From positions 105,779 to 169,778 of the forward strand of contig NC_014305.1 of NCBI RefSeq assembly GCF_000196615.1: a stretch of DNA of 64,000 nt, in the 5' to 3' direction. Below are positions 1 to 7,584 of the stretch, in pieces. A program made the position numbers and the translations under genes. Below the pieces are notes generated by a model that saw nothing but the letters and a program-made list of their open reading frames with translations, searched no databases and had not been told where the DNA came from. Numbering within the stretch: position 1 is the stretch's first letter; every line of letters begins with the position of its first letter. This DNA is from Erwinia billingiae Eb661 (GTDB lineage: Bacteria; Pseudomonadota; Gammaproteobacteria; Enterobacterales; Enterobacteriaceae).

Positions 1-34
1 TCATGCTATCTAAGTCTTTGACTTTTTTAGCCAT
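1..34 (-). CDS. Possible 5' end of a CDS, cut by the window edge
   Basis: An ATG on the minus strand at 34 opens a frame that stays open to the left edge, giving MAKKVKDLDSM. It lies immediately beside the iteron-like repeats, a usual place for a replication initiator or a partition gene, but eleven residues are too few to recognise a family. The ribosome binding site is weak (TAAG-like). Position is the only argument for function. Confidence 0.25.
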   Translation of the reverse strand, partial: MAKKVKDLDSM

Positions 35-71
35 ATCTTAAATCCATTGATCAACAGGTTAATTTGCGCCA

Positions 72-196
72 GCACATGACGGATAACCTTACCAGCATAC
101 GAATGGAAATAAAATAGCATACAGTCGATAACCAACTGCATACCACCGAAAACCTTTTGCATATGACAGCTAATCTTTTGCATATGACTGATAACC
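72..196. repeat. Iteron-like repeats
   Basis: Four 17-bp copies related to GCATATGACNGATAACC start at 72, 117, 159 and 180. Offsets are 45, 42 and 21 bp, close to multiples of two helical turns, so bound proteins would lie on one face of the helix. This is typical of iterons bound by a plasmid initiator. Copies 2 and 3 are degenerate. Whether the origin is intact or a remnant cannot be told here. Confidence 0.5.
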
Positions 197-198
197 CA

Positions 199-316
199 GA
201 TCGGCTCTCAGGCCACACCACGCAAGGCTTTCAAGCTACAGGGGATCGTTTTGGCAGTTTAGGATCGATACAGGATCGTTAAAAGATCTTATAACTGGAT
301 CTATCCTGTGAATAAC
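199..316. other. Origin-like GATC cluster with DnaA box
   Basis: GATC occurs at 199, 244, 263, 274, 285 and 298. The copies at 263, 274 and 285 are exactly 11 bp apart. A perfect DnaA box, TTATTCACA, lies on the minus strand at 307-315. Dam-site arrays beside an AT-rich segment and DnaA boxes are known from P1- and F-type iteron origins. Together with the adjacent iteron-like repeats this looks like a replication origin; that is inferred from layout, not from a recognised replicon sequence. Confidence 0.45.
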
Positions 317-989
317 GGGGATAAAGACACGACGTTTTCACAAAAAATTCTGTGGGCAATTCCGTATGCTTCACATACGGTTCCCAAGTGACTCTGAAAT
401 CAGATTTACGAACACTCAGAATGTATACCGTCTAAATTTGGAGATTCGGTGAAAAATTCTATCAAAGGCTTATAACAGCAAAGGCTTGTTACGATAACTT
501 GATATTGAACTTGTTTCTCAAGAAGAGGTTACTTCGGTCTCGAGTAAAAGTGGAGTTTATGAGGCTTGGAGGAAAAGATGATGCAGTTCAGATCTTCAAA
601 TGAGTAACCACATGGAGCTTGATAAAAAACGTTCACAATAAGTGAAAGGACAATCTGAACTAAACAACCCATAAGTGAATTTAACTCAACTCGTTGATTT
701 TGATTAATTTATAGTAATTATTTCATACTGAAATTCCCACAAAATGACTGGTTTTCAGTTCAGCTTGATTTTTTTCAATGCATTTACATACCAGTAAAAA
801 GTGGTTATCCCAAAGCTCGCTACGTGATTTCTTTTGAATTTTGTGGGTGATAACCCTGCAGAATTTCCACAGTGATGCCGAAAATTAACTTATAGATATT
901 GACCTTCCGCCAAGGCTAGATACAACGCTCACTTAGTAATGTACTGACCCCTTCGTAATCAGCAGGAGTAAGTATTACTATTGTTGTGT
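317..989. other. Non-coding AT-rich stretch
   Basis: No convincing gene is visible. It contains a short perfect hairpin (CCGTATG at 362-368, CATACGG at 374-380). Near 815 and 850 a GGTTATC/GATAACC pair lies in inverted orientation about 40 bp apart. It may be the flank of the origin on the left; otherwise nothing can be supported. Confidence 0.4.
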
Positions 990-1060
990 TGACCTGCTTC
1001 CGGTTGATTTGTACAACCCGATGTTAGTAATGTCTTCATCTGCAACGTGAGGACATCCCC

Positions 1061-1299
1061 ATGAAGAAGCTTTTTCCGACCAACAGATCATCGGTATTCT
1101 ACGCGAGGCTGAAGCCGGGGTATCTGCCCGTGAACTCTGCCGCAAGCACGCCCTTTCCGATGCTACGTTTTACACATGGCGTAAGAAGTATGGCGGTATG
1201 GAAGTGCCTGTGGTTAAACGCATGAAGTCGCTTGAAGAAGAGAACGCCCGACTCAAGAAGCTGCTCGCCGAAGCTATGATCGATAAGGAGGCGCTTTAG
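1061..1299 (+). pseudogene. IS3-family OrfA, frameshifted
   Basis: The ATG at 1061 starts MKKLF in the wrong frame. After the T-run near 1071 the other frame reads FSDQQIIGILREAEAGVSA, a typical IS3 OrfA helix-turn-helix start, and runs through a leucine-zipper-like end (EENARLKKLLAEA) to the TAG at 1297-1299. The length is one base short of a whole number of codons, so a single-base deletion is the simplest explanation. Confidence 0.8.
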
Positions 1300-2020
1300 G
1301 TGGCTCTTGGGCGAAAGTACTGACGACAGACCATAAGCGGGAAGCCGTGGAGTTGATGTGTGGAGCGACAGGTCTGTCGCAACGTCGCGCCTACAGGCTG
1401 ACAGGTTTGTCCCTGTCGACCTGCCGCTATGAAGTGCAGCGTCCAGCGTCGGATGCGCATTTATCAGGGCGCATCACTGAACTGGCGCTTGAACGCAGGC
1501 GTTTTGGTTACCGGCGCATCTGGTAGTTACTGCGTCGTGAGGGCTGGCTACCGGTCGCAAGATCAAGTGTCTGACCTGCGTGGATGATTTCACGAAAGAG
1601 TGCCTGACGATTACCGCCGCTTTCGGGATTTCAGGCGTGCTGGTCACGCGTATTCTGGACAGCATTGCACTATTTCGCGGTTATCCGGCGACGATAAGAA
1701 CCGATCAGGGGCCGGAATTTAGCTGCCGCGCATTGGATCAATGGGCCTTTGAGCATGGCGTGGAGCTGAGACTTATCCAGCCGGGCAAGCCGACCCAGAA
1801 CGGAGTTATTGAGAGTTTTAACGGACGCTTTCGCGATGAATGCCTGAATGAGCACTGGTTCAGCGATATTGTCCACGCCAGGGAAATCATTAATAACTGG
1901 CGAGAAGATTATAACGAGTGGCTTCCTTTTTCATCGCTGAATTACCAGACTCCAGCTGAATTTGCAGCTGGCTTGCGAAACAGGAAATATGAAGTAAAAC
2001 CAACCGACATTACTAACTGA
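1300..2020 (+). pseudogene. IS3-family OrfB transposase, internally deleted
   Basis: The N-terminal part ends at an in-frame TAG at 1524-1526 (RRIW then stop). Around 1555 the sequence jumps to the catalytic core, losing roughly 55-60 codons that should carry the first Asp of the DDE triad. From 1580 the remaining 146 codons keep the second Asp (RTDQGPEF) and the Glu ([11 protein letters not shown]). The product would be inactive. Confidence 0.85.
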
Positions 2021-2049
2021 AGGTTGTATCCAATCCTGGGGGCAGGTCA

Positions 2050-2393
2050 ATTGGTTCATCAATAATGGCCTGCTTTACCTTTGCATCTAACACGGTTCCT
2101 TTTGTTGTGGCTATATTGGGGTTCGAGGGCCAACTGTGCGAAAAACCACGTTAGGGAATTAACCGTATGAAATATATAGACTTATGAGACTACATATTTG
2201 GACCAAATAAACGGTTCCAAATATCTTCTTTTGGTCATTTTGAGACTGGATCGTATCAAAATCGATTTCTGATACCGCTTAGCGTGGTTTTTTACATCAG
2301 TGGACTTCAAACCCCAAAAGGCACTTTTCGCCCTTACCTACATCACTACTGAAAGTTAGCTAAAAAACCCGGTCTATCAGGAAGGAGGATGCT
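2050..2393. other. Intergenic region with a 9-bp dyad
   Basis: No gene is seen. ATATTTGGA at 2194-2202 is repeated in inverted orientation as TCCAAATAT at 2216-2224, separated by 13 bp. The dyad lacks a T-run and looks more like a protein-binding site or a relict repeat than a terminator. Confidence 0.35.
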
Positions 2394-2430
2394 TGTAGAC
2401 ACATTGTATATCCTCTACAATGTATCTACA
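2394..2430. promoter_or_regulatory. mazEF operator dyad
   Basis: TGTAGACACATTGTA at 2394-2408 and TACAATGTATCTACA at 2416-2430 form a 15-bp inverted repeat with one mismatch and a 7-bp spacer. It ends 15 bp before the mazE start. MazE-MazF complexes repress their own operon by binding such palindromes, so this is the probable autoregulatory operator overlapping the promoter. Confidence 0.65.
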
Positions 2431-2445
2431 AATGTGAGGGGGGAA

Positions 2446-2700
2446 ATGTTAATGACAACAGTAACGCTAAAAAAATGGGGCAATAGCCCATCGATCAGAA
2501 TACCAGCCAGCGTAATGCAAGCAGCAGCACTTAATGTCGAAGATAAACTCGATTTGAAAATTGATGAAGCTGGCCAAATTGTTTTAGTACCATTGAAATC
2601 TAAAGAGTATTCACTAGATGTACTGTTATCAGGTATCACACCAGATAACGTTCACGGAAAAATAGATTTTGGTTCGCCAGTTGGAAAGGAATTGATTTAA
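2446..2700 (+). CDS. mazE: MazE-type antitoxin
   Basis: AbrB/MazE-fold antitoxin of about 84 residues that neutralises the adjacent MazF. The N-terminal swapped-hairpin domain (LKKWGNSPSIRIPASVM) is the typical DNA-binding part. The acidic tail (ITPDNVHGKIDFGSPVGKE) matches the MazF-binding tail of chromosomal MazE rather than PemI. An upstream ATG at 2389 is unlikely because it precedes the operator dyad; ATG 2446 follows a GAGGGGGG ribosome site, and ATG 2452 is the alternative. The stop abuts the toxin start, so the two are translationally coupled. Confidence 0.88.
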   Translation: MLMTTVTLKKWGNSPSIRIPASVMQAAALNVEDKLDLKIDEAGQIVLVPLKSKEYSLDVLLSGITPDNVHGKIDFGSPVGKELI

Positions 2701-3033
2701 ATGGTTTCACGTTACGTACCAAATTCTGGTGATCTAATCTGGCTGGATTTTGACCCCGTAGAAGGTCACGAACAGGGCGGCCATCGCCCTGCTGTCGTCC
2801 TTAGCCCTTTTTCTTACAATAATCCCGTAGGATTGCTGCTTTGCGTTCCGTGTACCACTAAAGCTAAAGGCTATCCATTTGAGGTAGAACTATCCGGTAG
2901 CCGCGAAAGTGTTGCTCTTGCCGATCAAGTTACCTGTGTTGACTGGAGAGCGCGAAAAGTAACAAAAAAAGGCACTGTATCGCCTGACGAACTTGCTGAG
3001 ATCAGAGCAAAGGCTAAAGCTCTAATTGGATGA
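2701..3033 (+). CDS. mazF: MazF-type mRNA endoribonuclease toxin
   Basis: 110-residue toxin of the MazF/PemK fold. It follows the E. coli MazF pattern throughout: VSRYVPNSGDLIWLDFDP at the start, HRPAVVLSPFSYNN, then LCVPCTTKAKGYPFEVEL with the conserved Thr, and ALADQV. E. coli MazF cuts mRNA at ACA; the specificity here is inferred. It starts one base after the mazE stop. On a plasmid the pair acts as an addiction module that kills segregants. All expected motifs are intact. Confidence 0.92.
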   Translation: MVSRYVPNSGDLIWLDFDPVEGHEQGGHRPAVVLSPFSYNNPVGLLLCVPCTTKAKGYPFEVELSGSRESVALADQVTCVDWRARKVTKKGTVSPDELAEIRAKAKALIG

Positions 3034-3061
3034 GAAAATCTTTGCCGCGCTTTGCTTGGCC

Positions 3062-3106
3062 AACACTGATCTGGTACATATAAATTTTATGAACCAGATC
3101 AGTGTT
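3062..3106. repeat. Perfect 14-bp inverted repeat after mazF
   Basis: AACACTGATCTGGT at 3062-3075 is exactly repeated in inverted orientation at 3093-3106, separated by 17 AT-rich bases. It could act as a terminator for mazEF, but no U-run follows. The long arms and AT-rich spacer also suit a protein-binding or recombination site. Confidence 0.6.
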
Positions 3107-3130
3107 CTCAAGGGGAATGCATGTGTTTTT

Positions 3131-3150
3131 GAGTAAATGTGTGATTACTC
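3131..3150. promoter_or_regulatory. ACTC/GAGT boxes upstream of the amber ORF
   Basis: A GAGT at 3131 and an ACTC at 3147 lie just before the ORF at 3183. The surrounding words (TTTGAGTAAATGTGT, TTACTCATTT) closely match those in the parFG boxes at 3.6, 3.9 and 4.6 kb, suggesting one ParG-type binding-site family. Too short to be certain. Confidence 0.4.
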
Positions 3151-3182
3151 ATTTTTTAATGAAGTATCTAGCGAGTTGCAAT

Positions 3183-3560
3183 ATGACAGTTAAAAAGATT
3201 AGAGACACACTGCGAAGCGGAAAGGATGCGGCGCTTGATACTTGGGATCAAGTTACATCTGACCAAACAAGCAGGACAGGTCATTCAGCGAAACGTGTAG
3301 CATCGTAGCTCGCCAATTATGTTGATCCGGAAGTAGTTGCTCTCCAGATTACGAAGAACAGCCTTAAAAATAACCCGGACGATCCACAGACGTTTACCGG
3401 TGAGGAAGTTGTAACTGTCGCAAAATTTTACGCAGCTAACTGTTCGCGGACGGTGCTCACTAACAAGCAGTCCAATGCGCTCATTGCCGCGAAGAAAGAA
3501 GCCGATGCTGGAAGTAGCCCGTCTGTTAACGATGACGTTCCAGAGCCACAGCAGAATTGA
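3183..3560 (+). pseudogene. Unknown plasmid-maintenance-associated ORF with internal amber codon
   Basis: Reading from ATG 3183 gives 41 codons to a TAG at 3306-3308. The same frame then continues without a stop for 83 codons to the TGA at 3558-3560. The downstream part has normal coding character (LANYVDPEVVALQITKNS, NPDDPQTFTGEEVVTVAKF), so this is most simply one gene of about 125 codons broken by a nonsense mutation. Amber read-through is the alternative. The family is not recognised. It sits between mazEF and parFG and is flanked by ACTC/GAGT boxes on both sides. Confidence 0.55.
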
Positions 3561-3596
3561 TCTGCTTAACAAGAGAGTATCTCTGGATGGTTATAC

Positions 3597-3642
3597 TCTC
3601 TTATTATTACACATGAGTTTTTACTCATATGTGTATTTGAGT
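3597..3642. promoter_or_regulatory. ACTC/GAGT box cluster downstream of parG
   Basis: Boxes occur at 3597 (ACTC), 3615 (GAGT), 3623 (ACTC) and 3639 (GAGT) in AT-rich sequence, just past the parG stop. The 3615/3623 pair forms ATGAGTTTTTACTCAT. They resemble the centromere-type boxes upstream of parF and may extend the partition site. Confidence 0.45.
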
Positions 3643-3645
3643 AAT

Positions 3646-3873
3646 TTACCTGTCATTTGCTTTCAGCCAGCTATCAACCAAGTCCTTTATCACATCAGTA
3701 ATAGATGTTCCTCGTTTTGCACACGCCGCTTTGAAGCGGATATGTGTTTCTTCATCAAAGTTAACGTTGACTCTCTTTTGCTTTCCCGTGGGTGTGCTAT
3801 TGACGACTTTTTCAAGATCTCGATGCTCACCGAAACTCATTGTTTTTGATGTGGTTTGCTTAGTTAGTGCCAT
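3646..3873 (-). CDS. parG: ParG-type centromere-binding partition protein
   Basis: 75-residue ribbon-helix-helix protein matching TP228 ParG. It has a mobile basic N-terminus with TMSFGEHRDLEKVV, then KQKRVNVNFDEETHIRFKAA and TSITDVIKDLVDSWLK. Dimers bind the centromere and stimulate ParF ATPase and polymerisation through the flexible tail, which carries an arginine-finger-like residue in the TP228 protein. It is the second gene of the parFG operon, 38 bp after parF, and the gap itself contains GAGT boxes that may allow autoregulation. Confidence 0.92.
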   Translation of the reverse strand: MALTKQTTSKTMSFGEHRDLEKVVNSTPTGKQKRVNVNFDEETHIRFKAACAKRGTSITDVIKDLVDSWLKANDR

Positions 3874-3897
3874 ACATAACCTCTAATATGCTGAAAT

Positions 3898-3917
3898 GAG
3901 TATATGAGTTTTTACTC
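3898..3917. promoter_or_regulatory. GAGT boxes between parF and parG
   Basis: GAGT at 3898 and 3906 and ACTC at 3914 occupy the short parF-parG gap and the last codons of parF. Their spacing of 8 bp matches that of the boxes upstream of parF (for example 4555 and 4563, 4618 and 4626). An internal operator is plausible but unproven. Confidence 0.4.
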
Positions 3918-4532
3918 AAATGATTCGATTATTTCTCGCGTCAGAATGGCTATCTCGCCCTTTGCTGCTCCATCGTTGGTATCGAAAACGCTCTCCCCCT
4001 CCATGACGGATTTAACGTAACTTTGGCGTTGTGTGATCGCAGTTTTAAACGGCTTAATACCCGTCTGAGCAATGCTATCTTTCAGGACATTAAGCATGGT
4101 GGCTTGTTCGATTTTCCGTGTGATGAGGAATCGAGCTTCTACCGGACGATTATAAGCCTGGGCTTCCAGTACCGTGACGACAGAACCGGCAGCGGAAAAA
4201 TCCAAAGGGCTGGGTGTTACCGGGATGATAATAAGATCGCTGACCATCACCGCTGCGGAAGTAATAACTGACAGAGAACCGGCTCCATCAATAATCACAA
4301 AGTCATATTCAGCCAGATCTTTTCTTACCTGGTAAACGTCTTTCTCTGATGCTGCGGTGTAAACATCGAATGCTGCTTTCTCTGCTTTATTCCAGTTAGT
4401 GAGGCTCATCTGTGGGTCTGTATCTACAACTGCAATTTTTTTTCCCGAACTGGCAAGGCAGCTACTGACGTTGATCGCCGCAGTCGTTTTACCAGACCCC
4501 CCTTTGGGGTTGAGGAACGCGATAATTTTCAT
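3912..4532 (-). CDS. parF: ParF, ParA-superfamily partition ATPase
   Basis: 206-residue Walker-type ATPase, the same length as TP228 ParF, driving active segregation. Residues 1-20 carry the deviant Walker A (NPKGGSGKTT). VVDTDPQMSLTNW follows at about 37-49, and DFVIIDGAGSLS gives the Walker B region near 76-87. There is no N-terminal DNA-binding domain, which marks the small ParF subgroup. It is the first gene of the operon, with the centromere-like boxes immediately upstream. Confidence 0.94.
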   Translation of the reverse strand: MKIIAFLNPKGGSGKTTAAINVSSCLASSGKKIAVVDTDPQMSLTNWNKAEKAAFDVYTAASEKDVYQVRKDLAEYDFVIIDGAGSLSVITSAAVMVSDLIIIPVTPSPLDFSAAGSVVTVLEAQAYNRPVEARFLITRKIEQATMLNVLKDSIAQTGIKPFKTAITQRQSYVKSVMEGESVFDTNDGAAKGEIAILTREIIESFE

Positions 4533-4640
4533 GTTTAACCTTATTTGTGTGTTTACTCATTTGAGTTTAATTATACACAAAAACACAAATGAGTAAATGT
4601 GTTTGTTGTGTGTAAATGAGTATAAGAGTTTTTTGAATGT
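4533..4640. promoter_or_regulatory. parH-like centromere and parFG promoter region
   Basis: Upstream of parF lie ACTC/GAGT tetramers at 4555, 4563, 4591, 4618 and 4626, separated by AT-rich spacers. Words such as ACAAATGAGTAAATGTGTTT recur. TP228 parH is made of degenerate ACTC tetramer boxes bound by ParG, so this is the expected centromere and operator. The exact boundaries are a guess. Confidence 0.65.
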
Positions 4641-4681
4641 TAGAACTGGCGGGAATTTTGGTTTAAGCCTCTATCAGGAAA

Positions 4682-4855
4682 TTAAAGCCAACCTCCATCG
4701 TATTCATTCCTGCCCTGATTGGTCGCATCATTGGTTAGCGTCATATCATCGACCACGCAGTTACGTATCTCAGCGGTGCGGTATATTTCGTCAAAAAGTT
4801 CGTCAATCTGCTCTTTCAAATCGGCTTCATCGCTATACTTTAATAGTACCGAAAA
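4682..4855 (-). pseudogene. 3' remnant of an unrecognised gene
   Basis: The minus frame between stops at 4856 and 4682 has clear protein-like composition (DEADLKEQIDELFDEIYR, then EIRNCVVDDMTLTNDATNQ) but no start codon. It is 57 codons and looks like the C-terminal piece of a gene whose 5' part is lost. The family is not recognised. Short + strand frames over the same bases look like shadows. Confidence 0.35.
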
Positions 4856-5060
4856 CTATGTTGTAAACGGTGTATTGTTGAAAATCGCAGCGCTGGACAT
4901 TTATTTTGAGTATGTTGCTTATGCCCTGCTGACCCGGGGGGCGGGTAATAAGGTAGGGAAGTGGCAGGATAACTAAACAGAAGCACCGGGATCTCCTAAG
5001 TTAGTTAATAAAATATAGTTCACCTCAATAATAAGGTCTGGAACCAAAGATAGCCAGAAC

Positions 5061-6335
5061 CTATCGCAACTTGGCCACAGGAATATCACTCCAGCGCGTA
5101 GTCCATGCAGGTGAAAGCATTTCCCGTTTCATTTGCCAGTCCTGCTGTGTTCCCTGGCCTGCGAACCACAGCTTACCCAGCCCGGAACCGTTGACCTTGT
5201 CCAGCACGGACAACAGTTCTGCGCTCTGAGGGCGTGGCGGCCGCTCGTCGAATAACGTCAGCTGAGCCAGAGCGCCAGAGCTGAAGTCGCCGAGCATCAC
5301 TCCTGCCTTTGCATAACGGTGGCCATCACGCCAGATATGGTCAAGACTTTTCATTGCAACCGAGATGATGTCTCGGGTGTCCTGCGTGGCCACCGTCAGC
5401 TTTTCGCCGGCAACGTTACCGTAGTACGGTTCTCCGGGAGAAAAGGGCGACGTCTTGATGAAAGCCGAAACGTGCCGGCAGTACTGCCCCTCCTGACGGA
5501 GCTTTTCCGCCGCGCGTTCGGCATGTTTACAGATGGCCTGCCTGAGACCTTCAAGCGTGGTGACGCGCTCACCGAAACTCCGGCTGCAGACAATCTGCTG
5601 CTTTGCCGGTGGGGCTTCTTCCAGGGCAATACAGGATTCACCTTTAAGCTCACGGACGGTTCTTTCAAGCACCACGCTGAAGTTTTTGCGGATGAAGGCG
5701 GGGTTGCTGCGTGCCAGATCGAGCGCGGAGACGATACCCATCGCGTTGAGCTGTTTACTCAGCCGCCGGCCGACGCCCCAGACCTCTTCCACGGGCTGTC
5801 GCGACAGAAGCTTTTCAGTCCGGACCGGATTGTCCCTTGTCAGTGCGAGTACCCCCCCAAACTGTGGCCACTCCTTGCTCGCCCACTGTGCTGATTTTGC
5901 GAGTGTTTTGGTCAGCCCCATCCCGACGCCCACCGTCAGACCGGTAACGGCCTTCACCCTTTCGCGAACGCGGCGTCCGTAGTGTTCAAAGGGTTCAGAG
6001 TTGTCTATGCCGCTGATATCCAGAAACGACTCGTCAATCGAGTAGATTTCCGTGGCGGGCGCCATCTCCTCCAGTACAGTCGACACCCTGACAGACATGT
6101 CGTGGTACAGAGAATAATTACTGGAGAACACGTTAAGCCGCACCGGAAACTGCCGTGACCTTATCTGGAACCAGGGTTCCCCCATTTTTATGCCGAGGCG
6201 CTTAGACTCTGCGGACCTTGCGATTACGCAGCCGTCGTTGTTCGATAATACGATGACGGGGACATCCCTGAGCTCAGGGCGGAATACCTTCTCGCAGGAG
6301 GCATAAAAACTGTTGACGTCGACCAGGGCAAACAT
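5061..6335 (-). CDS. umuC: UmuC-type error-prone DNA polymerase V subunit
   Basis: 424-residue Y-family polymerase, normal length for UmuC/MucB/ImpB. The palm starts MFALVDVNSFYASCEKVF with metal-binding Asp6, and the catalytic YSIDESFLD motif (Asp and Glu) is near residues 98-106. A little-finger domain and C-terminal tail follow. With UmuD' it carries out translesion synthesis after SOS induction. The start lies 3 bp after the umuD stop, so the genes form one operon. No lesions are seen. Confidence 0.95.
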   Translation of the reverse strand: MFALVDVNSFYASCEKVFRPELRDVPVIVLSNNDGCVIARSAESKRLGIKMGEPWFQIRSRQFPVRLNVFSSNYSLYHDMSVRVSTVLEEMAPATEIYSIDESFLDISGIDNSEPFEHYGRRVRERVKAVTGLTVGVGMGLTKTLAKSAQWASKEWPQFGGVLALTRDNPVRTEKLLSRQPVEEVWGVGRRLSKQLNAMGIVSALDLARSNPAFIRKNFSVVLERTVRELKGESCIALEEAPPAKQQIVCSRSFGERVTTLEGLRQAICKHAERAAEKLRQEGQYCRHVSAFIKTSPFSPGEPYYGNVAGEKLTVATQDTRDIISVAMKSLDHIWRDGHRYAKAGVMLGDFSSGALAQLTLFDERPPRPQSAELLSVLDKVNGSGLGKLWFAGQGTQQDWQMKREMLSPAWTTRWSDIPVAKLR

Positions 6336-6338
6336 GCT

Positions 6339-6767
6339 TCAGCTCCGCGTAGCGTGCAGGAACCAGGTCACCACGCCGAAGATTTCCAGCGCGTCGGGGT
6401 CCGGGTAGATAGTCGGGAAAGCCGGATTCATGGGCTGCAGTGCGAGTCGTGGGCGCAGCTGCAGCACCTTAACGGTGAACTCACCATCCACTGCGGCAAT
6501 AACGATATCCCCGTGCGACGGCTTTTCTGACTTATCGACAACCATCAGGTCCCCGTCCTTAATACCGGCATCGGTCATGCTGTTACCGGAGGCCCTGACA
6601 AAGTAGGTGGCGGCCCGGTGGCGGATGCAGAGCTCGTTCAGGTCAAGCGCGGCTTCGACATAATCTGCGGCAGGGGAAGGAAAGCCTGCCGCACACCGGT
6701 CGGAAAAAAGCGGCAGCAGGATACGCTCCGGCATGGAAGAAGGCGTGTGGAGATTTAAAAGAGGCAT
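6339..6767 (-). CDS. umuD: UmuD-type SOS mutagenesis peptidase
   Basis: 142-residue S24/LexA-like protein. The ATG at 6767 is chosen over one 20 codons upstream because AGGA precedes it by 9 bases and the longer form would run across the LexA box. The self-cleavage site is Ala-Gly ([12 protein letters not shown]), as in LexA and MucA-type proteins, instead of the Cys-Gly of E. coli UmuD. The catalytic Ser is in SGNSMTD and the Lys in [10 protein letters not shown]. RecA-stimulated cleavage gives UmuD', which partners UmuC. Confidence 0.93.
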   Translation of the reverse strand: MPLLNLHTPSSMPERILLPLFSDRCAAGFPSPAADYVEAALDLNELCIRHRAATYFVRASGNSMTDAGIKDGDLMVVDKSEKPSHGDIVIAAVDGEFTVKVLQLRPRLALQPMNPAFPTIYPDPDALEIFGVVTWFLHATRS

Positions 6768-6785
6768 TGTTGAATCCTGACTATG

Positions 6786-6801
6786 CTGTATATATAACCA
6801 G
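6786..6801. promoter_or_regulatory. LexA (SOS) box
   Basis: CTGTATATATAACCAG matches the CTG-N10-CAG LexA consensus with an AT-rich core. It is 18 bp upstream of umuD and 83 bp upstream of the divergent small membrane gene, so it controls umuDC and might influence both directions. Confidence 0.85.
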
Positions 6802-6884
6802 TATAAATAAAGCTGCCTTTTTGTCACGGCCCTTTACATAATGCCGGCAAGAACAATGACCGTATCAGTTCAGGAGAAACGACC

Positions 6885-7097
6885 ATGCTGTCCGCCATAC
6901 GAAAACGTCTTTCTGCCGTGCCGCCCGCGCGGCGCAAGAGCTGGGGAGAGTGGTGCATGCTGGCAAGCGCACTGTGCATCGTTCCGCTGCTGGTCATGCA
7001 TGACCTGAGCATCGGGGTAAAGGCGGTACTCCAGCTGCTGTGGGTGATTATTCTGGCCGCGGGGTTCTGGCTGGCCGGCAGCGTCAAAAAGCGCTGA
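6885..7097 (+). CDS. Small inner-membrane protein of unknown function
   Basis: 70 residues with a good ribosome site (CAGGAGAAACGACC) before ATG 6885. It has a basic N-terminus, two predicted membrane helices (about 24-40 and 46-64) and a KKR end, suggesting both ends in the cytoplasm. It is divergent from umuDC and shares the intergenic region with the LexA box, so damage-responsive expression is possible. No family was recognised. Confidence 0.6.
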   Translation: MLSAIRKRLSAVPPARRKSWGEWCMLASALCIVPLLVMHDLSIGVKAVLQLLWVIILAAGFWLAGSVKKR

Positions 7098-7386
7098 TAA
7101 AGGTGTGTCCGTGAGCATCGTGTGTCAGGGGAATATGCAAGGTGATGGTGCCGTTCCGCTTCCTCGCGCAGTCTGTTCGTTCCTCGCGCTGCTGCGGTAC
7201 GCCTCAGACGGCCGCTGCGGCGAGCGGTGGGGGTGGGTGCAGACCGGTATTTTTGTGAGCCGGTAACCCTGTTTCCCGTTAATCATCCGGAGGCGGGGAA
7301 CGCCAGTCGGAATATTTCCGCCGGCGGGCCGCGCCTGCCCGTCCGGCAGGACGACCCTGCATCCTGACTCCTGTTGTAAGAGGCGC
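7098..7386. other. GC-rich non-coding stretch
   Basis: It contains short GC-rich inverted segments, for example CCGCTGCGGCGAGCGG near 7213, but no gene I would support. A long minus frame crosses it and the next gene, but its composition is that of a shadow. Confidence 0.35.
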
Positions 7387-7584
7387 CTAACTTTCTGCAC
7401 GGCCGGGGGCATGCACAACGCGGTAAAGGGTGAGGTGCTCCCCGTTCTCCGCGGTATCGTAGTACACCTCCGCCTCGCGTATCTCATGGCTGCCGGCTTC
7501 CACCAGGTCAGCCATTTCGCGCAGGCTGGCGGCGAGGCATTTCGGTGCGGCGTGGATAAAAACGGGGGGTTTAGCGGTTCCCAT
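7387..7584 (-). CDS. Hypothetical small protein
   Basis: 65 residues from ATG 7584, which is preceded by AGGAGAATTTCT. An in-frame ATG 39 bases earlier lacks a comparable site. The product is soluble and partly acidic (REMADLVEAGSHEIREAEVYY). It is an isolated gene whose function is not recognised. Confidence 0.5.
   Translation of the reverse strand: MGTAKPPVFIHAAPKCLAASLREMADLVEAGSHEIREAEVYYDTAENGEHLTLYRVVHAPGRAES

Larger units (their letters stand above)
990..2049 (+). mobile_element. Degenerate IS3-family element (ISEhe3-like)
   Basis: Imperfect terminal inverted repeats begin TGACCTGCTTCC at 990 on + and TGACCTGCCCCC on - at 2049. Similarity continues inward through a shared tACAACC and gTTAGTAATGTC block. 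Between them are the remains of an OrfA/OrfB pair. The element is about 1.06 kb, short for this group, because an internal piece of orfB is missing. It carries a frameshift, a nonsense codon and a deletion, so it should be unable to move itself. Family placement rests on the recognisable OrfB C-terminal half. Confidence 0.8.
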
